The notes under the pieces were generated by a model. It saw nothing but the letters and a program-made list of their open reading frames with translations. It did no database searches and was not told where the DNA came from. From contig NZ_BSOA01000048.1 in NCBI RefSeq assembly GCF_030160275.1, positions 124,001 through 188,000 of the forward strand: a stretch of DNA of 64,000 nt, given 5' to 3'. Source of the DNA: Dyella flagellata. Its GTDB lineage: Bacteria; Pseudomonadota; Gammaproteobacteria; Xanthomonadales; Rhodanobacteraceae. The translations under genes were made by a program, and so were the position numbers. Below are positions 37,020-46,481 of this stretch, piece after piece (the first letter of the stretch is position 1; every line of letters begins with the position of its first letter).

Positions 37020-37925
37020 ATGAATACAGACTCTCAAGTTCGGATCGTCGAAGTCGGCCCGCGGGACGGTTTGCAGAACGAAAAGACCCTGCTGCCGCCG
37101 GACATCAAGATCGCGCTGATCGATCGCCTGTCCTCCACCGGCCTGAAGACCATCGAAACGACCAGCTTCGTCAGCCCGCGCTGGGTGCCGCAGCTGGCCG
37201 ACGCGGCGGAAGTGTTCCACCGTATCCGCAAGGTGCCTGGCGTCGGCTATCCCGTGCTGGTACCGAACGAACAGGGTTACCGCATTGCTCGCGAAGCCGG
37301 TGCGTCCGAGGTTTCGGTGTTCACGGCCGCGTCCGAAGCTTTCAATCGCGCCAACATCAATGCGTCGATCGCCGAATCGCTGCAACGCTTCCAGCCGGTA
37401 CTGGAGGAAGCCAAGGCCGAAGGCGTAAAAGTGCGCGGCTACGTCTCCACCGCCCTGGGTTGCCCGTATCAGGGTGAAGTACCCATCGCCGACGTGGTCA
37501 AGGTTGCCAAGCAATTGTACGAGATGGGCTGCTACGAGGTGTCCGTGGCCGACACGATCGGCGTCGGCACGCCCGCCAAGGCGCGCGCCATGTTGCACGC
37601 GGTCGCGCAGGAAATTCCCATGCACGCCCTGGCGGTGCATTTCCATGACACCTACGGCCAGGCCCTCGCCAACATCCTCGCCTGCCTGGAAGAAGGTGTG
37701 CGCGTCGTCGACAGCGCCGTCTCCGGCACGGGTGGCTGCCCGTATGCAAAGGGCGCCACCGGCAATGTAGCCAGCGAAGACGTGGTGTACATGCTGCATG
37801 GCATGGGCCTGACGACCGGCATCGACCTGGACATGCTGGTGGCGACCGGCGCGTGGCTCTCGGCACAGCTCAACAAGCCCTCGGCGAGCCGGGTGACAAA
37901 GGCGCGGACCACGGCAGACACGTAA
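37020..37925 (+). CDS. Hydroxymethylglutaryl-CoA lyase
   Basis: A 301-residue TIM-barrel lyase that splits HMG-CoA to acetyl-CoA and acetoacetate, the last leucine-specific step. It shows EVGPRDGLQNEK near the N-terminus (metal-binding Asp16), the metal-binding HFHDTYGQA segment, and the signature GTGGCPYAKGATGN with catalytic Cys240. The ATG at 37020 has GGAG at 37010-37013 and lies 28 bases after the carboxylase alpha stop, so the two are probably co-transcribed. Confidence 0.92.
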   Translation: MNTDSQVRIVEVGPRDGLQNEKTLLPPDIKIALIDRLSSTGLKTIETTSFVSPRWVPQLADAAEVFHRIRKVPGVGYPVLVPNEQGYRIAREAGASEVSVFTAASEAFNRANINASIAESLQRFQPVLEEAKAEGVKVRGYVSTALGCPYQGEVPIADVVKVAKQLYEMGCYEVSVADTIGVGTPAKARAMLHAVAQEIPMHALAVHFHDTYGQALANILACLEEGVRVVDSAVSGTGGCPYAKGATGNVASEDVVYMLHGMGLTTGIDLDMLVATGAWLSAQLNKPSASRVTKARTTADT

Positions 37926-37947
37926 GCATCGGGATTCCAAGAAAGAA

Positions 37948-37975
37948 AGCTGGGATTAGCATCCCAGCCTACGCG
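37948..37975. repeat. Single TGGGAT/ATCCCA palindromic unit
   Basis: AGCTGGGATTAGCATCCCAG followed by CCTACGCG; one unit only, between HMG-CoA lyase and an acetyltransferase gene. Confidence 0.7.
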
Positions 37976-37992
37976 CTGGTAAGTTGGCGCTC

Positions 37993-38478
37993 ATGCCTGA
38001 GTTCACCATCCGCCCCATCGAGCCGCGCGATAGCGCCGCCGTAGCCAACATCATCCGTACCGTCATGCCCGAATTCGGCGCCGACGGTCCGGGCTTCGCC
38101 ATCCACGACCCCGAAGTCGACGACATGCATGCCGCCTATGCGCGTCCCGGCGGTGCGTATTTCGTGGTGGAGCGCGGTGGCAGCATAGTCGGCGGCGGTG
38201 GCGTCGCTCCGCTGGATGGCGGCGAGACGGATGTGTGCGAATTGCGCAAGATGTACTTCCTGCCCGAGGCGCGTGGCATCGGTGCGGGCCCAGCCATGCT
38301 GCAACGCTGCCTGGATGCGGCACGCGGTTTTGGCTTCAAGCGCTGCTACATCGAAACGCTGACCGGGATGGATGCGGCGCAATCGCTGTATCGCAAACAC
38401 GGCTTTACGCAGTTGTGCGCCCCCATGGGCGGCACCGGCCACTTCGGCTGCGATCGCTTCTTTATCCGAGAGCTATAG
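37993..38478 (+). CDS. GNAT-family N-acetyltransferase
   Basis: A 161-residue GNAT protein. The acetyl-CoA binding motif A is LRKMYFLPEARGIGAGPAM at about residues 84-102 (R-G-I-G-A-G form). The C-terminal part has the usual MDAAQSLYRKHGFTQL. I preferred the ATG at 37993 over a TTG three codons earlier. The substrate cannot be inferred. It is followed 14 bases later by the YdeI-like gene. Confidence 0.82.
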   Translation: MPEFTIRPIEPRDSAAVANIIRTVMPEFGADGPGFAIHDPEVDDMHAAYARPGGAYFVVERGGSIVGGGGVAPLDGGETDVCELRKMYFLPEARGIGAGPAMLQRCLDAARGFGFKRCYIETLTGMDAAQSLYRKHGFTQLCAPMGGTGHFGCDRFFIREL

Positions 38479-38492
38479 CAGCGAAGCAGATC

Positions 38493-39086
38493 ATGGTCAG
38501 CCACGATCCCCGCATCGACGCCTATATCGCGAAATCGCCTGACTTCGCCCAGCCTATTCTCGAATACCTGCGTGTCATCGTGCACAGCGCTTTTCCCGAA
38601 GTGGAAGAAAGCATCAAGTGGGGCTGCCCGCATTTCCTGCATGAAGGCAAGCTGCTGTGTTCCATGGCCGCATTCAAGCAGCACTGCAGCTTTCATTTCT
38701 GGCATGGCAAGAACGTGGTCGGCGCGACGGACAAGGAAGGCATGGGCCAGTTCGGCAAGCTCACCTCCATCAAGGAGTTGCCGAGCAAGCAGGCATTGAT
38801 CGCCTACGTTCGCAAAGCCGTCACGCTAAGGGAGGCCGGCGTGACGAGGAAACCTGCCCCTGCGGCGCGCAAACCACCGCCCAAGTTGCCCGACGATTTC
38901 GCCACCCTGCTGAAGCGGCATGCCGCCGCACGCAAGACATACGAGGCGTTCAGTCCCAGCGCGCAGCGCGAATACGTCGAGTGGATAAGCGAAGCCAAGA
39001 CCGACGCCACGCGCCAAAAGCGCATCGCCACCGCGCTGGAATGGCTGGCGCAAGGCAAGCAACGCAACTGGAAATATCAGTCATGA
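38493..39086 (+). CDS. YdeI/OmpD-associated family protein (DUF1801 plus OmdA-like domain)
   Basis: A 197-residue cytoplasmic protein. The N-terminal half is a DUF1801-like domain (SIKWGCPHFLHEGKLLCSM with its conserved Trp and aromatic residues). After a Pro/Ala linker, the C-terminal half has the YdeI/OmdA-type segment YEAFSPSAQREYVEWISEAK and EWLAQGKQRNWKY. Members are linked to stress or bacteriocin protection, but the biochemical role is unknown. The ATG at 38493 is internal to a longer open frame that overlaps the preceding gene. The stop overlaps the next start. Confidence 0.82.
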   Translation: MVSHDPRIDAYIAKSPDFAQPILEYLRVIVHSAFPEVEESIKWGCPHFLHEGKLLCSMAAFKQHCSFHFWHGKNVVGATDKEGMGQFGKLTSIKELPSKQALIAYVRKAVTLREAGVTRKPAPAARKPPPKLPDDFATLLKRHAAARKTYEAFSPSAQREYVEWISEAKTDATRQKRIATALEWLAQGKQRNWKYQS

Positions 39087-39655
39087 TCCGTATTGCCCGC
39101 GCGGCCGACGCCGAGGCCATTCATTCGATTTACGCACCCACCATCATCGATACCGCGATCACCTTTGAAACCGGGCTGCCCGGTGCGGAAGCGATGCGCC
39201 AGCGCATCCTCACACGCTTGCAGCACTACCCGTGGCTGGTGTGGGAAGCCGGTGGCGAAGTACTGGCTTATGCCTACGCCACACGCTTTCGCGAACGTGC
39301 GGCTTACGACTGGATCGCGGAAACATCCATCTACGTGCATGAGAACGCACGCCGCCGTGGCATTGCGCGCAAGCTTTACGCCGCGCTGCTGGATGTGATG
39401 CGCCTGCAAGGCATCAATCAGGCGGTGGGGGTGATCACGCTGCCGGGTGAAGTCAGCGTGGCATTGCACGAGGCCATGGGTTTTGCGCCTGCCGGGGTCT
39501 GGCGCCAGGCCGGCTACAAACTTGACCGATGGTGGGACGTAGGGGTGTGGCAGAAGGAACTGCAGCTTGCCGCCAATCCGCCACAGCCAGTGGCTGCTTT
39601 TCCGGCGTTAATCGAATCGCAGGCACTGCACGAGATCTTTCGCCGCCACGCCTGA
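39083..39655 (+). CDS. GNAT acetyltransferase of the phosphinothricin acetyltransferase family
   Basis: A 190-residue protein. The N-terminus IRIARAADAEAIHSIYAPTI is the start typical of phosphinothricin/methionine-sulfone acetyltransferases. Further features are the AETSIYVHENARRRGIARKLY acetyl-CoA loop and GFAPAGVWRQAGYKLDRWWDVGVWQKEL near the end. In most bacteria these act on methionine derivatives or related amino acids rather than herbicide. About 20 extra residues follow the normal C-terminus. Translation is coupled to the YdeI-like gene through ATGA. Confidence 0.83.
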   Translation: MIRIARAADAEAIHSIYAPTIIDTAITFETGLPGAEAMRQRILTRLQHYPWLVWEAGGEVLAYAYATRFRERAAYDWIAETSIYVHENARRRGIARKLYAALLDVMRLQGINQAVGVITLPGEVSVALHEAMGFAPAGVWRQAGYKLDRWWDVGVWQKELQLAANPPQPVAAFPALIESQALHEIFRRHA

Positions 39656-39661
39656 AAGAGG

Positions 39662-39731
39662 GCGTAGGCTGGGATGAAATCCCAGCTTTCTTGCGGGTTT
39701 GCAGAAGCGGGGATTTCATCCCAGCCTACGC
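39662..39731. repeat. TGGGAT/ATCCCA palindromic repeat, head-to-head pair
   Basis: GCGTAGGCTGGGATGAAATC at the left and the inverted unit ending in CATCCCAGCCTACGC at the right with about 20 bases between; core bases here are GAAAT/ATTTC, showing compensating change in both arms. Confidence 0.85.
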
Positions 39732-39813
39732 GGCTTCGCCAGGGGGCCGAGGCGTTCGGCAAGCTGTCGACCCACTGCGTTACCATTGCGTTTTTCGCTT
39801 GACGGGATTTCCC

Positions 39814-40575
39814 ATGCAGCTCAATCAAGTCAAAGCCATCGTCACCGGCGGCGCCTCCGGCCTCGGTCATGCCGTGGCCCAGCATCTGGCCGCGAACGGC
39901 GGCCACGTCGCCCTGTTCGACGTCAACGAGGAAAAGGGCCAGGCCGCGGCCCAGGCGCTGAACGGGCATTTCTTCCGCACCGACGTCACTTCCGAAGAAG
40001 GCGTCGCCGCCAACGTCAAGGCGGCCAAGGAGGCCCTGGGCGGCCTGAACGTGGTGGTGAACTGCGCCGGCATCCTGGGCGCCGGACGCATGCTGGGCAA
40101 GGAAGGGCCGATGGCGCTGAGCACCTTCAGCAGCACCGTGATGGTGAACCTGGTGGGCAGCTTCAATGTCGCCAAGGCCGGTGCCGCGCTGATGCAGCAC
40201 AACGAAGCGGGCGAGGATGGCGAGCGCGGCGTGATCATCAACACCGCCAGCGTAGCCGCCTACGAAGGCCAGATCGGCCAGGCCGCCTACTCGGCCTCCA
40301 AGGGTGGCGTAGTGGCCATGACGCTGCCGATGGCGCGTGAGCTGTCCCGCTTCGGCATTCGCGTGGCGACGATTGCGCCGGGCATCTTCTGGACGCCGAT
40401 GGTGGATGGCATGCCGCCGCAGGTGCAGGAGTCGCTGGCAGCGTCCATTCCCTTCCCTTCACGCCTGGGCAAGCCGGACGAATTCGCCAACACCGTGGCG
40501 TTCATCCTGGGCAATCGCTACATCAACGGCGAAACGATCCGCCTGGATGGCGCGGTGCGCCTGCAGCCGAAGTAA
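39814..40575 (+). CDS. SDR-family 3-hydroxyacyl-CoA dehydrogenase (HSD17B10-like)
   Basis: A 253-residue short-chain dehydrogenase: TGGASGLG (11-18) for NAD, NCAG at 83-86, catalytic Ser146, Tyr159 and Lys163 in AAYSASKGG. The extra segment GKEGPMALSTFSSTVMVNLVG is typical of type II 3-hydroxyacyl-CoA dehydrogenases, which oxidise 3-hydroxy-2-methylbutyryl-CoA in isoleucine breakdown. Together with the thiolase this would complete isoleucine catabolism. The start at 39814 is within a longer open frame; the upstream part consists of a repeat. Confidence 0.85.
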   Translation: MQLNQVKAIVTGGASGLGHAVAQHLAANGGHVALFDVNEEKGQAAAQALNGHFFRTDVTSEEGVAANVKAAKEALGGLNVVVNCAGILGAGRMLGKEGPMALSTFSSTVMVNLVGSFNVAKAGAALMQHNEAGEDGERGVIINTASVAAYEGQIGQAAYSASKGGVVAMTLPMARELSRFGIRVATIAPGIFWTPMVDGMPPQVQESLAASIPFPSRLGKPDEFANTVAFILGNRYINGETIRLDGAVRLQPK

Positions 40576-40626
40576 AGTCCAGCGCCCTGGCCAATAACCT
40601 TTCATTCCTAAACCATCGGCTCACTC

Positions 40627-41205
40627 ATGAAAGCTTCCGACGTCAAAAAAGGTAACGTGGTCGAACACGAAGGCACCGTTTACCAGGTGCGCGACATCGA
40701 ACGCAGTTCGCCTACCGCGCGTGGCGGCAATGTCACTTTCCGCTTCACGCTGTATTCCATTCCCGGCGGTCGCAAGTTCGATCTCAGCCTGCGTGCCGAC
40801 GATGACTTGAAGGAAATGGAACTGGTGCGGCGCGCGGCCAACTTCTCGTACATGGACGGTGACGCCTACGTTTTCATGGACAACGAGGACTACACGCAAT
40901 ACACACTCGGCCCGGAATTGGTCGGCGACAACGCCGGCTACATCGTGGAAAGCGTGGAGGGCTATTACGTGCAGCTCATCGACGATGCGCCGGTGGGCCT
41001 GCAGGTACCGACCAGCGTGCTGCTTATCGTGGCGGACACCGCCCCGGAACTGAAGGGCGCCAGCGCCACCAAGCGCACCAAGCCGGCCAAGCTCAACACC
41101 GGCATCGAGATCCAGGTGCCGGAGTACATCACCACTGACGAAAAGGTCTGGGTGAACACCCTCACTGGCGAATTTGCCGGACGTGGCTCGGAAAAGACGT
41201 TCTAA
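40627..41205 (+). CDS. efpL: Elongation factor P-like protein EfpL (YeiP)
   Basis: A 192-residue three-domain EF-P paralogue. The loop that carries the modified Lys/Arg in true EF-P reads [10 protein letters not shown], with Arg32 near the tip, the form seen in EfpL/YeiP proteins. EfpL helps ribosomes through Pro-containing stalls without the usual EF-P modification. The ending [21 protein letters not shown] matches the OB-domain end of the family. A strong terminator follows. Confidence 0.92.
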   Translation: MKASDVKKGNVVEHEGTVYQVRDIERSSPTARGGNVTFRFTLYSIPGGRKFDLSLRADDDLKEMELVRRAANFSYMDGDAYVFMDNEDYTQYTLGPELVGDNAGYIVESVEGYYVQLIDDAPVGLQVPTSVLLIVADTAPELKGASATKRTKPAKLNTGIEIQVPEYITTDEKVWVNTLTGEFAGRGSEKTF

Positions 41206-41233
41206 GCGGAGTACCCGCATTGAACTCTGACAG

Positions 41234-41261
41234 AACGGCGCTCTTCGGGGCGCCGTTTTTT
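41234..41261 (+). terminator. Intrinsic terminator after efpL
   Basis: An 8-bp stem (AACGGCGC / GCGCCGTT) with a TCTTCGGG loop and a T6 run. Confidence 0.92.
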
Positions 41262-41332
41262 CGTGCGATCGCCACGCGACAGGGCGGTGCCGGTAGGGCA
41301 AAATCCTTGGCAATCCGGCAGCTTTCCCCGCC

Positions 41333-43438
41333 ATGTCCACCCGAGCCTACTCGCTAAGCGCCAGCGTGCTGCAAAGCCTGACTGCAACCAAGCGTCCGGA
41401 CGTACCGGTGTGGGTGGTAATCCGCAATACCGCCGCGGTGGTCTTGCCGCTGGCAGTCGGCATGCTCACTGGCCACGGGGAAGCGGGCCTCGCGATCGGC
41501 GCCGGCGCCCTCGATACCATGTTTTCCGATCAGCCCGGCCCTTATCGGCAGCGCCTGCAGCAGTTGCTGCTGGCTTCGCTGGCGGCGGGGCTCGCTTCCC
41601 TATGCGGCTTTCTGGTCGGAGGGAATCTACCGTTAATCCTCACCGCGACCGCAGCATTCGGCTTCTTCGGCGGCCTGCTGGTGGTGTTCGGGGTGGACAT
41701 CGCGCGCGTGGGCATGACCAGCATGATCCTGCTGGTGATCACAGCGGCCACGCCAACCACGCTTGCAGACGCCTTGATCGGCGCCGCGCTGATATTCGCC
41801 GGCGGTCTGCTGCTGACCTTGTTCTCCGTTGCCGCCTGGCCATTGCAGCGCTACGGCCCGGAGCGGCATGCGCTGGCCACCGTCTACCGCGGCCTGGCGA
41901 CCCTGGCCAGGGACAACAAGCAAAACGAAGAGGAAGTACCGGCGCTTGCCGATGCGATGACAATGCTGCAGCAGACGCTGCTTGGCCGCCATCGTGCACA
42001 CGGGCGTGCAATGGAAGCCTTTGCCGTGCTGCTGGAGCTGGCCGAACGCATGCGCCTGGAACTGGTCGCGATGGCGGAGCTGCATGGCGCGGCAAGCATC
42101 CTTGCGATGTTCCGTGCCGATGCCGCGCGCGTGCTGACAGCACTGGTCGCGGCCCTGGAAAGCGGCGATTCGCCGGAGCAGGCCGCGCGCGCCTTGCAAA
42201 CCCTGCAAGCCAGCGAACGCGCCCTGCTGGACAACCATAGCCGCAGCGACAGCGTTGCCGCGCATATCCACGCACTTTCCGGCCAGCTCGCCGCGGCCGT
42301 GCGCAATGCCAATTGGGCCGGCGCAAGCGGCGAGCAGCGCGCGGCCGCGGCAGAAACGCGCCTGCCGAGCGCACTGCGAGGCACTTCGGCCTTGGCCACC
42401 CTGCGCGCGAATCTCACCACGCATTCGGTGGCATTCCGGCATGCGCTACGCTGCGCGGTGTGCCTGAGCATCGCGCTGCTGGTCTCGCGGCTATGGCATT
42501 TGCCGCACGGCTACTGGCTGCCGATGACGGTGGCGATCGTGCTGCGCTCGGATTTTGCGGCCACGCTGAATTTCGGCCTGTTGCGCGTTGCGGGCACCAT
42601 TCTCGGCCTGGTGCTGACGACCGCCTTGCTGTACGTCACGCCGCACGACCCATGGGCGCATCTCGCCTTGATGGCTGTGCTGTGCATGGCGTTCCGCTAC
42701 CTGGCGACCGCGCACTACGGCATTGCCGTTGCGACGCTGACCGGCACGGTGGTGATCCTGTTGTCGTTCGAGGGCGTGAATTCGGACACCGCCGTGATGG
42801 ATCGTGTGCTCAACACCGTGCTTGGCAGCGGCATGGCCCTGCTCGCCTACGTGATCTGGCCCACCTGGGAACGGAAGCGCGCCCGTCCCGCGTTGTCGGA
42901 CATGCTGGATGCCTATGCCGATTACCTGCATGCGCTGGCGCGGCCGGAACAACGCCACCCGCATCGTGAAACCCGCACCGCCGTGCGCACCGCGCGCACC
43001 AATGCGCAGGCCTCGATCGATCGCATGCAGGCCGAACCGGCCACCCCGCTGATCCTGCTGGAACTGGCCAATGCGCTGTTCCTCAACGGCAACCGCCTGG
43101 CGCGCACGGGGATGACATTGGAAGCCTTGCTGCACGACTGCGACAGCCTGCCCGAGCAGGTGGAAGTGACGCATTTTGTGGAACGGGCCGCTTCCCAGCT
43201 GCACGCCCTGGCGGTGGCGCTGCGTAACAACCAGGTCTCGGGACCGGCCCCGGAACTGCGCCAGCTGCAGCGCAGCCTGGCCACCCTGCTGGCCATGGCG
43301 GACGACCGTCCGCGCGCGGAACAACTGGTCCGTATCAGCGACCGCCTGGTCGACAACATCGACACGCTGGCCCACGTGGTCAGTCGCGGGCCGCTCGAAG
43401 CCGCGGCGGCGCAAGGCGAACGTCCCGTGCATCCATGA
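41333..43438 (+). CDS. FUSC-family inner-membrane exporter
   Basis: A 701-residue protein with the duplicated layout of FUSC/YccS-type aromatic acid exporters: a first block of about five membrane spans (33-180), a large soluble helical region, a second block at about 370-510 starting with HALRCAVCLSIALLVSRLWHLPHGYWLPMTV, and a C-terminal soluble domain. The segment GYWLPMTVAIVLRSDF is the conserved FUSC motif. Likely substrates are organic or aromatic acids. It lies 54 bases before two tryptophan catabolism genes, which may or may not be related. Confidence 0.85.
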   Translation: MSTRAYSLSASVLQSLTATKRPDVPVWVVIRNTAAVVLPLAVGMLTGHGEAGLAIGAGALDTMFSDQPGPYRQRLQQLLLASLAAGLASLCGFLVGGNLPLILTATAAFGFFGGLLVVFGVDIARVGMTSMILLVITAATPTTLADALIGAALIFAGGLLLTLFSVAAWPLQRYGPERHALATVYRGLATLARDNKQNEEEVPALADAMTMLQQTLLGRHRAHGRAMEAFAVLLELAERMRLELVAMAELHGAASILAMFRADAARVLTALVAALESGDSPEQAARALQTLQASERALLDNHSRSDSVAAHIHALSGQLAAAVRNANWAGASGEQRAAAAETRLPSALRGTSALATLRANLTTHSVAFRHALRCAVCLSIALLVSRLWHLPHGYWLPMTVAIVLRSDFAATLNFGLLRVAGTILGLVLTTALLYVTPHDPWAHLALMAVLCMAFRYLATAHYGIAVATLTGTVVILLSFEGVNSDTAVMDRVLNTVLGSGMALLAYVIWPTWERKRARPALSDMLDAYADYLHALARPEQRHPHRETRTAVRTARTNAQASIDRMQAEPATPLILLELANALFLNGNRLARTGMTLEALLHDCDSLPEQVEVTHFVERAASQLHALAVALRNNQVSGPAPELRQLQRSLATLLAMADDRPRAEQLVRISDRLVDNIDTLAHVVSRGPLEAAAAQGERPVHP

Positions 43439-43492
43439 GTAGCCACGCGCTCCTCACGGCCGGCAGCCCCGGCAGGCGCTACACTTGGCGGC

Positions 43493-44527
43493 ATGCTGAA
43501 AATCGATACCCATGCCCACATCCTCCCGCGTGACTGGCCCAACCTTGCCGCCAAATACGGCAACGATGCCTTTCCAGTAATGACGCACAGCGATGGTCGG
43601 CATCGCATCTACAAGGACGGCAAGTTCTTCCGCGAGGTATGGGATTCTTCGTTCGATCCGCAGTACCGCGTTGACGATTACGCCCGCTTCGGTGTGAACG
43701 TGCAGGTGATCTCCACCGTGCCGGTGCTGTTCTCGTACTGGGCACCGGGTTACCAGGCGCTGGAACTGCACCGCCATCTCAACGATCACATGGGCGGCAT
43801 CTGCCGGGATTTTCCCAGGCATTACGCAGGCATCGGCACGGTGCCGCTGCAGGCGCCGGAACTGGCCATTCGCGAACTGGAGCGCTGCATCGACGAACTG
43901 GGCCTGTGCGGCGTACAGATCGGCTCGCATTGCAACGACTGGAACCTGGACGCGCCGGAACTGTTCCCCTTCTTCGAGGCCGCGGCGGATCTGGGCGCGG
44001 CGCTGATGGTGCACCCGTGGGACATGATGGGCGCGGCCAGCATGCCCAAGTACTGGATGCCGTGGCTGGTGGGAATGCCGGCCGAACAGTCACGTGCCGG
44101 ATGCTGCCTGGCCTTCGGCGGCGTGCTGGAGCGGCTGCCCAAACTGCGCGTGATGCTGGCCCATGGCGGCGGCAGCTTTCCATGGAGCATCGGCCGTATC
44201 GAGCACGGTTTCCGCATGCGCCCGGACCTGGTCGCCACCGACAACCCGCGCAATCCGCGCGAATACCTCAAGCGCCTGTATTTCGATTCCTGCGTGCACG
44301 ACACCCGGGCACTGCAATATCTCCTGGATGTGACCGGCTTCGACCGCGTGATGCTCGGCACCGACTATCCTTTCCCGCTGGGGGAGCAGGAGCCCGGCAG
44401 CGGCATCGAATCGCTTGAACTGGATGAACCGGCCCGCGCCCGCCTGTTTCACGGCACCGCGCTGGAATGGCTGGGGCTGCCGTTACGCCGTTTTGTACCC
44501 AATACGCTTCCCGAGGAACACGCATGA
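43493..44527 (+). CDS. Aminocarboxymuconate-semialdehyde decarboxylase (ACMSD)
   Basis: A 344-residue amidohydrolase-fold decarboxylase acting on 2-amino-3-carboxymuconate semialdehyde in tryptophan and nitroaromatic catabolism. Metal ligands are visible: His7 and His9 in DTHAHILP, a His in MVHPWDMMG, a His in LAHGGGSFP and Asp291 in GTDYPFPLGE. The residues and length (about 335-340) agree with bacterial ACMSD. Kynureninase is encoded 0.6 kb downstream in the same orientation; 3-hydroxyanthranilate dioxygenase and kynurenine monooxygenase are not in the window. Confidence 0.9.
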   Translation: MLKIDTHAHILPRDWPNLAAKYGNDAFPVMTHSDGRHRIYKDGKFFREVWDSSFDPQYRVDDYARFGVNVQVISTVPVLFSYWAPGYQALELHRHLNDHMGGICRDFPRHYAGIGTVPLQAPELAIRELERCIDELGLCGVQIGSHCNDWNLDAPELFPFFEAAADLGAALMVHPWDMMGAASMPKYWMPWLVGMPAEQSRAGCCLAFGGVLERLPKLRVMLAHGGGSFPWSIGRIEHGFRMRPDLVATDNPRNPREYLKRLYFDSCVHDTRALQYLLDVTGFDRVMLGTDYPFPLGEQEPGSGIESLELDEPARARLFHGTALEWLGLPLRRFVPNTLPEEHA

Positions 44528-45045
44528 AATTCAGCCGCTACATCGTCGTGACAGTCTTGCTTGCCATGAGCAGCATCGCGATGGCCAATGCAGACGATGT
44601 CACCATGGCGTCCGGCAATGTGCACTTCAGCACTCCGTCCAACTGGGTCGGCATCATGCAGGTGGACGGCGATCCGGAAGTGCGCGTGTTCCAGGTACCC
44701 GATCCTTCTCCCAGCGCCGGCAGCACGCTCGCACGCGTCAGCGTGACCGTGAAGCAGGAAGCCGATGCCCAGGCCTTTGGTGACTACGTCAATGGTGCAA
44801 TGGCCAAGGCGAAAAACCTGAAGGACTACCAGCCCAGCGCCCGCTCATCCGGCGACCAGAACAGTTTCATCTATACCGCGAGCGAAAGCGGTACGCCGTA
44901 TACCTATATTGAACGCTATTGGTTCCGCAACGGCCACGCCATCCAGTTGCGCTGCGCGCGCCCGTCGGCCAGCCAGGCCGGGCAATCCTGGGCCGCAAGC
45001 TTCGACCAGGGCTGCAAGGCTATCGCCGCCAATTTGAACACCTGA
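44524..45045 (+). CDS. Exported protein of unknown function coupled to ACMSD
   Basis: A 173-residue protein with a signal peptide (IVVTVLLAMSSIAMANA, cleavage near residue 23). The mature part starts with a beta-rich segment (MASGNVHFSTPSNWVGIMQ) and has two cysteines (LRCARPS, DQGCKAI) that could pair. The ATG overlaps the ACMSD stop (ATGA). I do not recognise the family. Co-translation with a cytoplasmic catabolic enzyme is the only functional hint. Confidence 0.7.
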   Translation: MKFSRYIVVTVLLAMSSIAMANADDVTMASGNVHFSTPSNWVGIMQVDGDPEVRVFQVPDPSPSAGSTLARVSVTVKQEADAQAFGDYVNGAMAKAKNLKDYQPSARSSGDQNSFIYTASESGTPYTYIERYWFRNGHAIQLRCARPSASQAGQSWAASFDQGCKAIAANLNT

Positions 45046-45149
45046 TTGCGTGATCTGGCGCCGCCGCTGTCATCCTCCTTTCACGAGCATGACGGCACAG
45101 CCGGCTGAAGTTCCTTAAAATGCGCCCCACGCCCTGCCCGGATGCATTG

Positions 45150-46430
45150 ATGCCCATTTCCTACGAAGCCACCATCGAGTGGGCCCAGGCCCGTGACGCC
45201 GCCGATCCGCTGCGCGATTTTCGCAACGAATTCCTGATCCCGCCGCACGAGCACGGCGACAGTCATTATTTTTGCGGCAATTCGCTCGGCCTGCAGCCGC
45301 GTGCGGTGCGCGATGCCATCAATACGGAACTCGATTATTGGGGCGAGCTGGCGGTCGAGGGCCACTTCAAGGGCCGCCTGCCCTGGATGGATTATCACGA
45401 GTTCGTGCGCGATCACCTCGCCGAAGTGGTCGGCGCGCAGCCTGATGAAGTCGTGGCAATGAATACGCTGGGCGTGAACCTGCACCTGATGATGGTGAGC
45501 TTCTACCGCCCCACGCCGGACCGGCACGCCATCCTGATCGAAGCCGGCGCCTTCCCCACCGATCGCTACGCGGTCGAATCGCAGATCCGCTATCACGGCT
45601 TCAGTCCCAATCTGTCGCTGATCGAACTGGAAGGCGACGAACCCAACGGCACGCTATCGATGGCAGCCATTGAACGCGCGCTTGCCGAACACGGCTCGCG
45701 CATCGCCTTGGTACTGTTGCCCGGCGTGCAATACCGCACCGGCCAGGTGTTCGACTTGAAGGCGATCACCGAGCTCGCGCACCGGCAAGGCTGCCAAGTA
45801 GGCTTCGATCTCGCCCATGCGGTGGGCAACTTGCCGCTGCAATTGCACGACAGCGGCATGGATTTCGCGATCTGGTGCAGCTACAAATACCTCAACGGCG
45901 GCCCTGGCGCGGTGGGCGGCGCATTCGTGCATGAGCGCCATGCACGCGCCACGCTGCCACGTTTCGCCGGCTGGTGGGGCCACGACAAGACCACACGCTT
46001 CCAGATGGGGCCGGAATTCGTGCCCACGCCCGGCGCGGACGGCTGGCAGCTTTCCAATCCGCCGATCCTCGCGCTGGCCCCCCTGCGCGTATCGCTGGAC
46101 GTCTTCCATCGCGCCGGCATGCAACGCCTGCGCGAGAAATCGCTGCAACTCACCGGCTACCTGCAATGGCTGGTGGAAACGCAGCTACCCGATGTGCTGG
46201 AAGTGGTTACGCCCAAAGATCCCGCGCGCCGCGGCTCGCAACTCTCCATCCGTGTGCTGGGCGGCCGCGCGCAAGGGCGCACCCTGTTCGAATATCTGAT
46301 CGAGCACGGCATCATCGGCGACTGGCGCGAACCGGATGTAATCCGGATTTCGCCGGTGCCGTTGTATAACCGGTTTGCTGATTGCTTGGCGTTTGCGCAA
46401 GCGGTACGGCGCTGGAAAGAGCAGGCTTAA
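45150..46430 (+). CDS. kynU: Kynureninase
   Basis: A 426-residue PLP enzyme that cleaves (3-hydroxy)kynurenine to (3-hydroxy)anthranilate and alanine. Recognisable segments are YFCGNSLGLQP near the N-terminus, QYRTGQVFD, GFDLAHAVGN, and the PLP-lysine motif WCSYKYLNGGPGA. The C-terminus has RISPVPLYN. The length fits the family. An ATG ten codons upstream (45120) is also possible; 45150 gives the more usual N-terminus. With ACMSD it forms part of a bacterial kynurenine pathway. Confidence 0.92.
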   Translation: MPISYEATIEWAQARDAADPLRDFRNEFLIPPHEHGDSHYFCGNSLGLQPRAVRDAINTELDYWGELAVEGHFKGRLPWMDYHEFVRDHLAEVVGAQPDEVVAMNTLGVNLHLMMVSFYRPTPDRHAILIEAGAFPTDRYAVESQIRYHGFSPNLSLIELEGDEPNGTLSMAAIERALAEHGSRIALVLLPGVQYRTGQVFDLKAITELAHRQGCQVGFDLAHAVGNLPLQLHDSGMDFAIWCSYKYLNGGPGAVGGAFVHERHARATLPRFAGWWGHDKTTRFQMGPEFVPTPGADGWQLSNPPILALAPLRVSLDVFHRAGMQRLREKSLQLTGYLQWLVETQLPDVLEVVTPKDPARRGSQLSIRVLGGRAQGRTLFEYLIEHGIIGDWREPDVIRISPVPLYNRFADCLAFAQAVRRWKEQA

Positions 46431-46481
46431 TGCGATCTACTCTCGCCCTAAGCCAACGCTGCGCCGCAATGCATTAGATGC

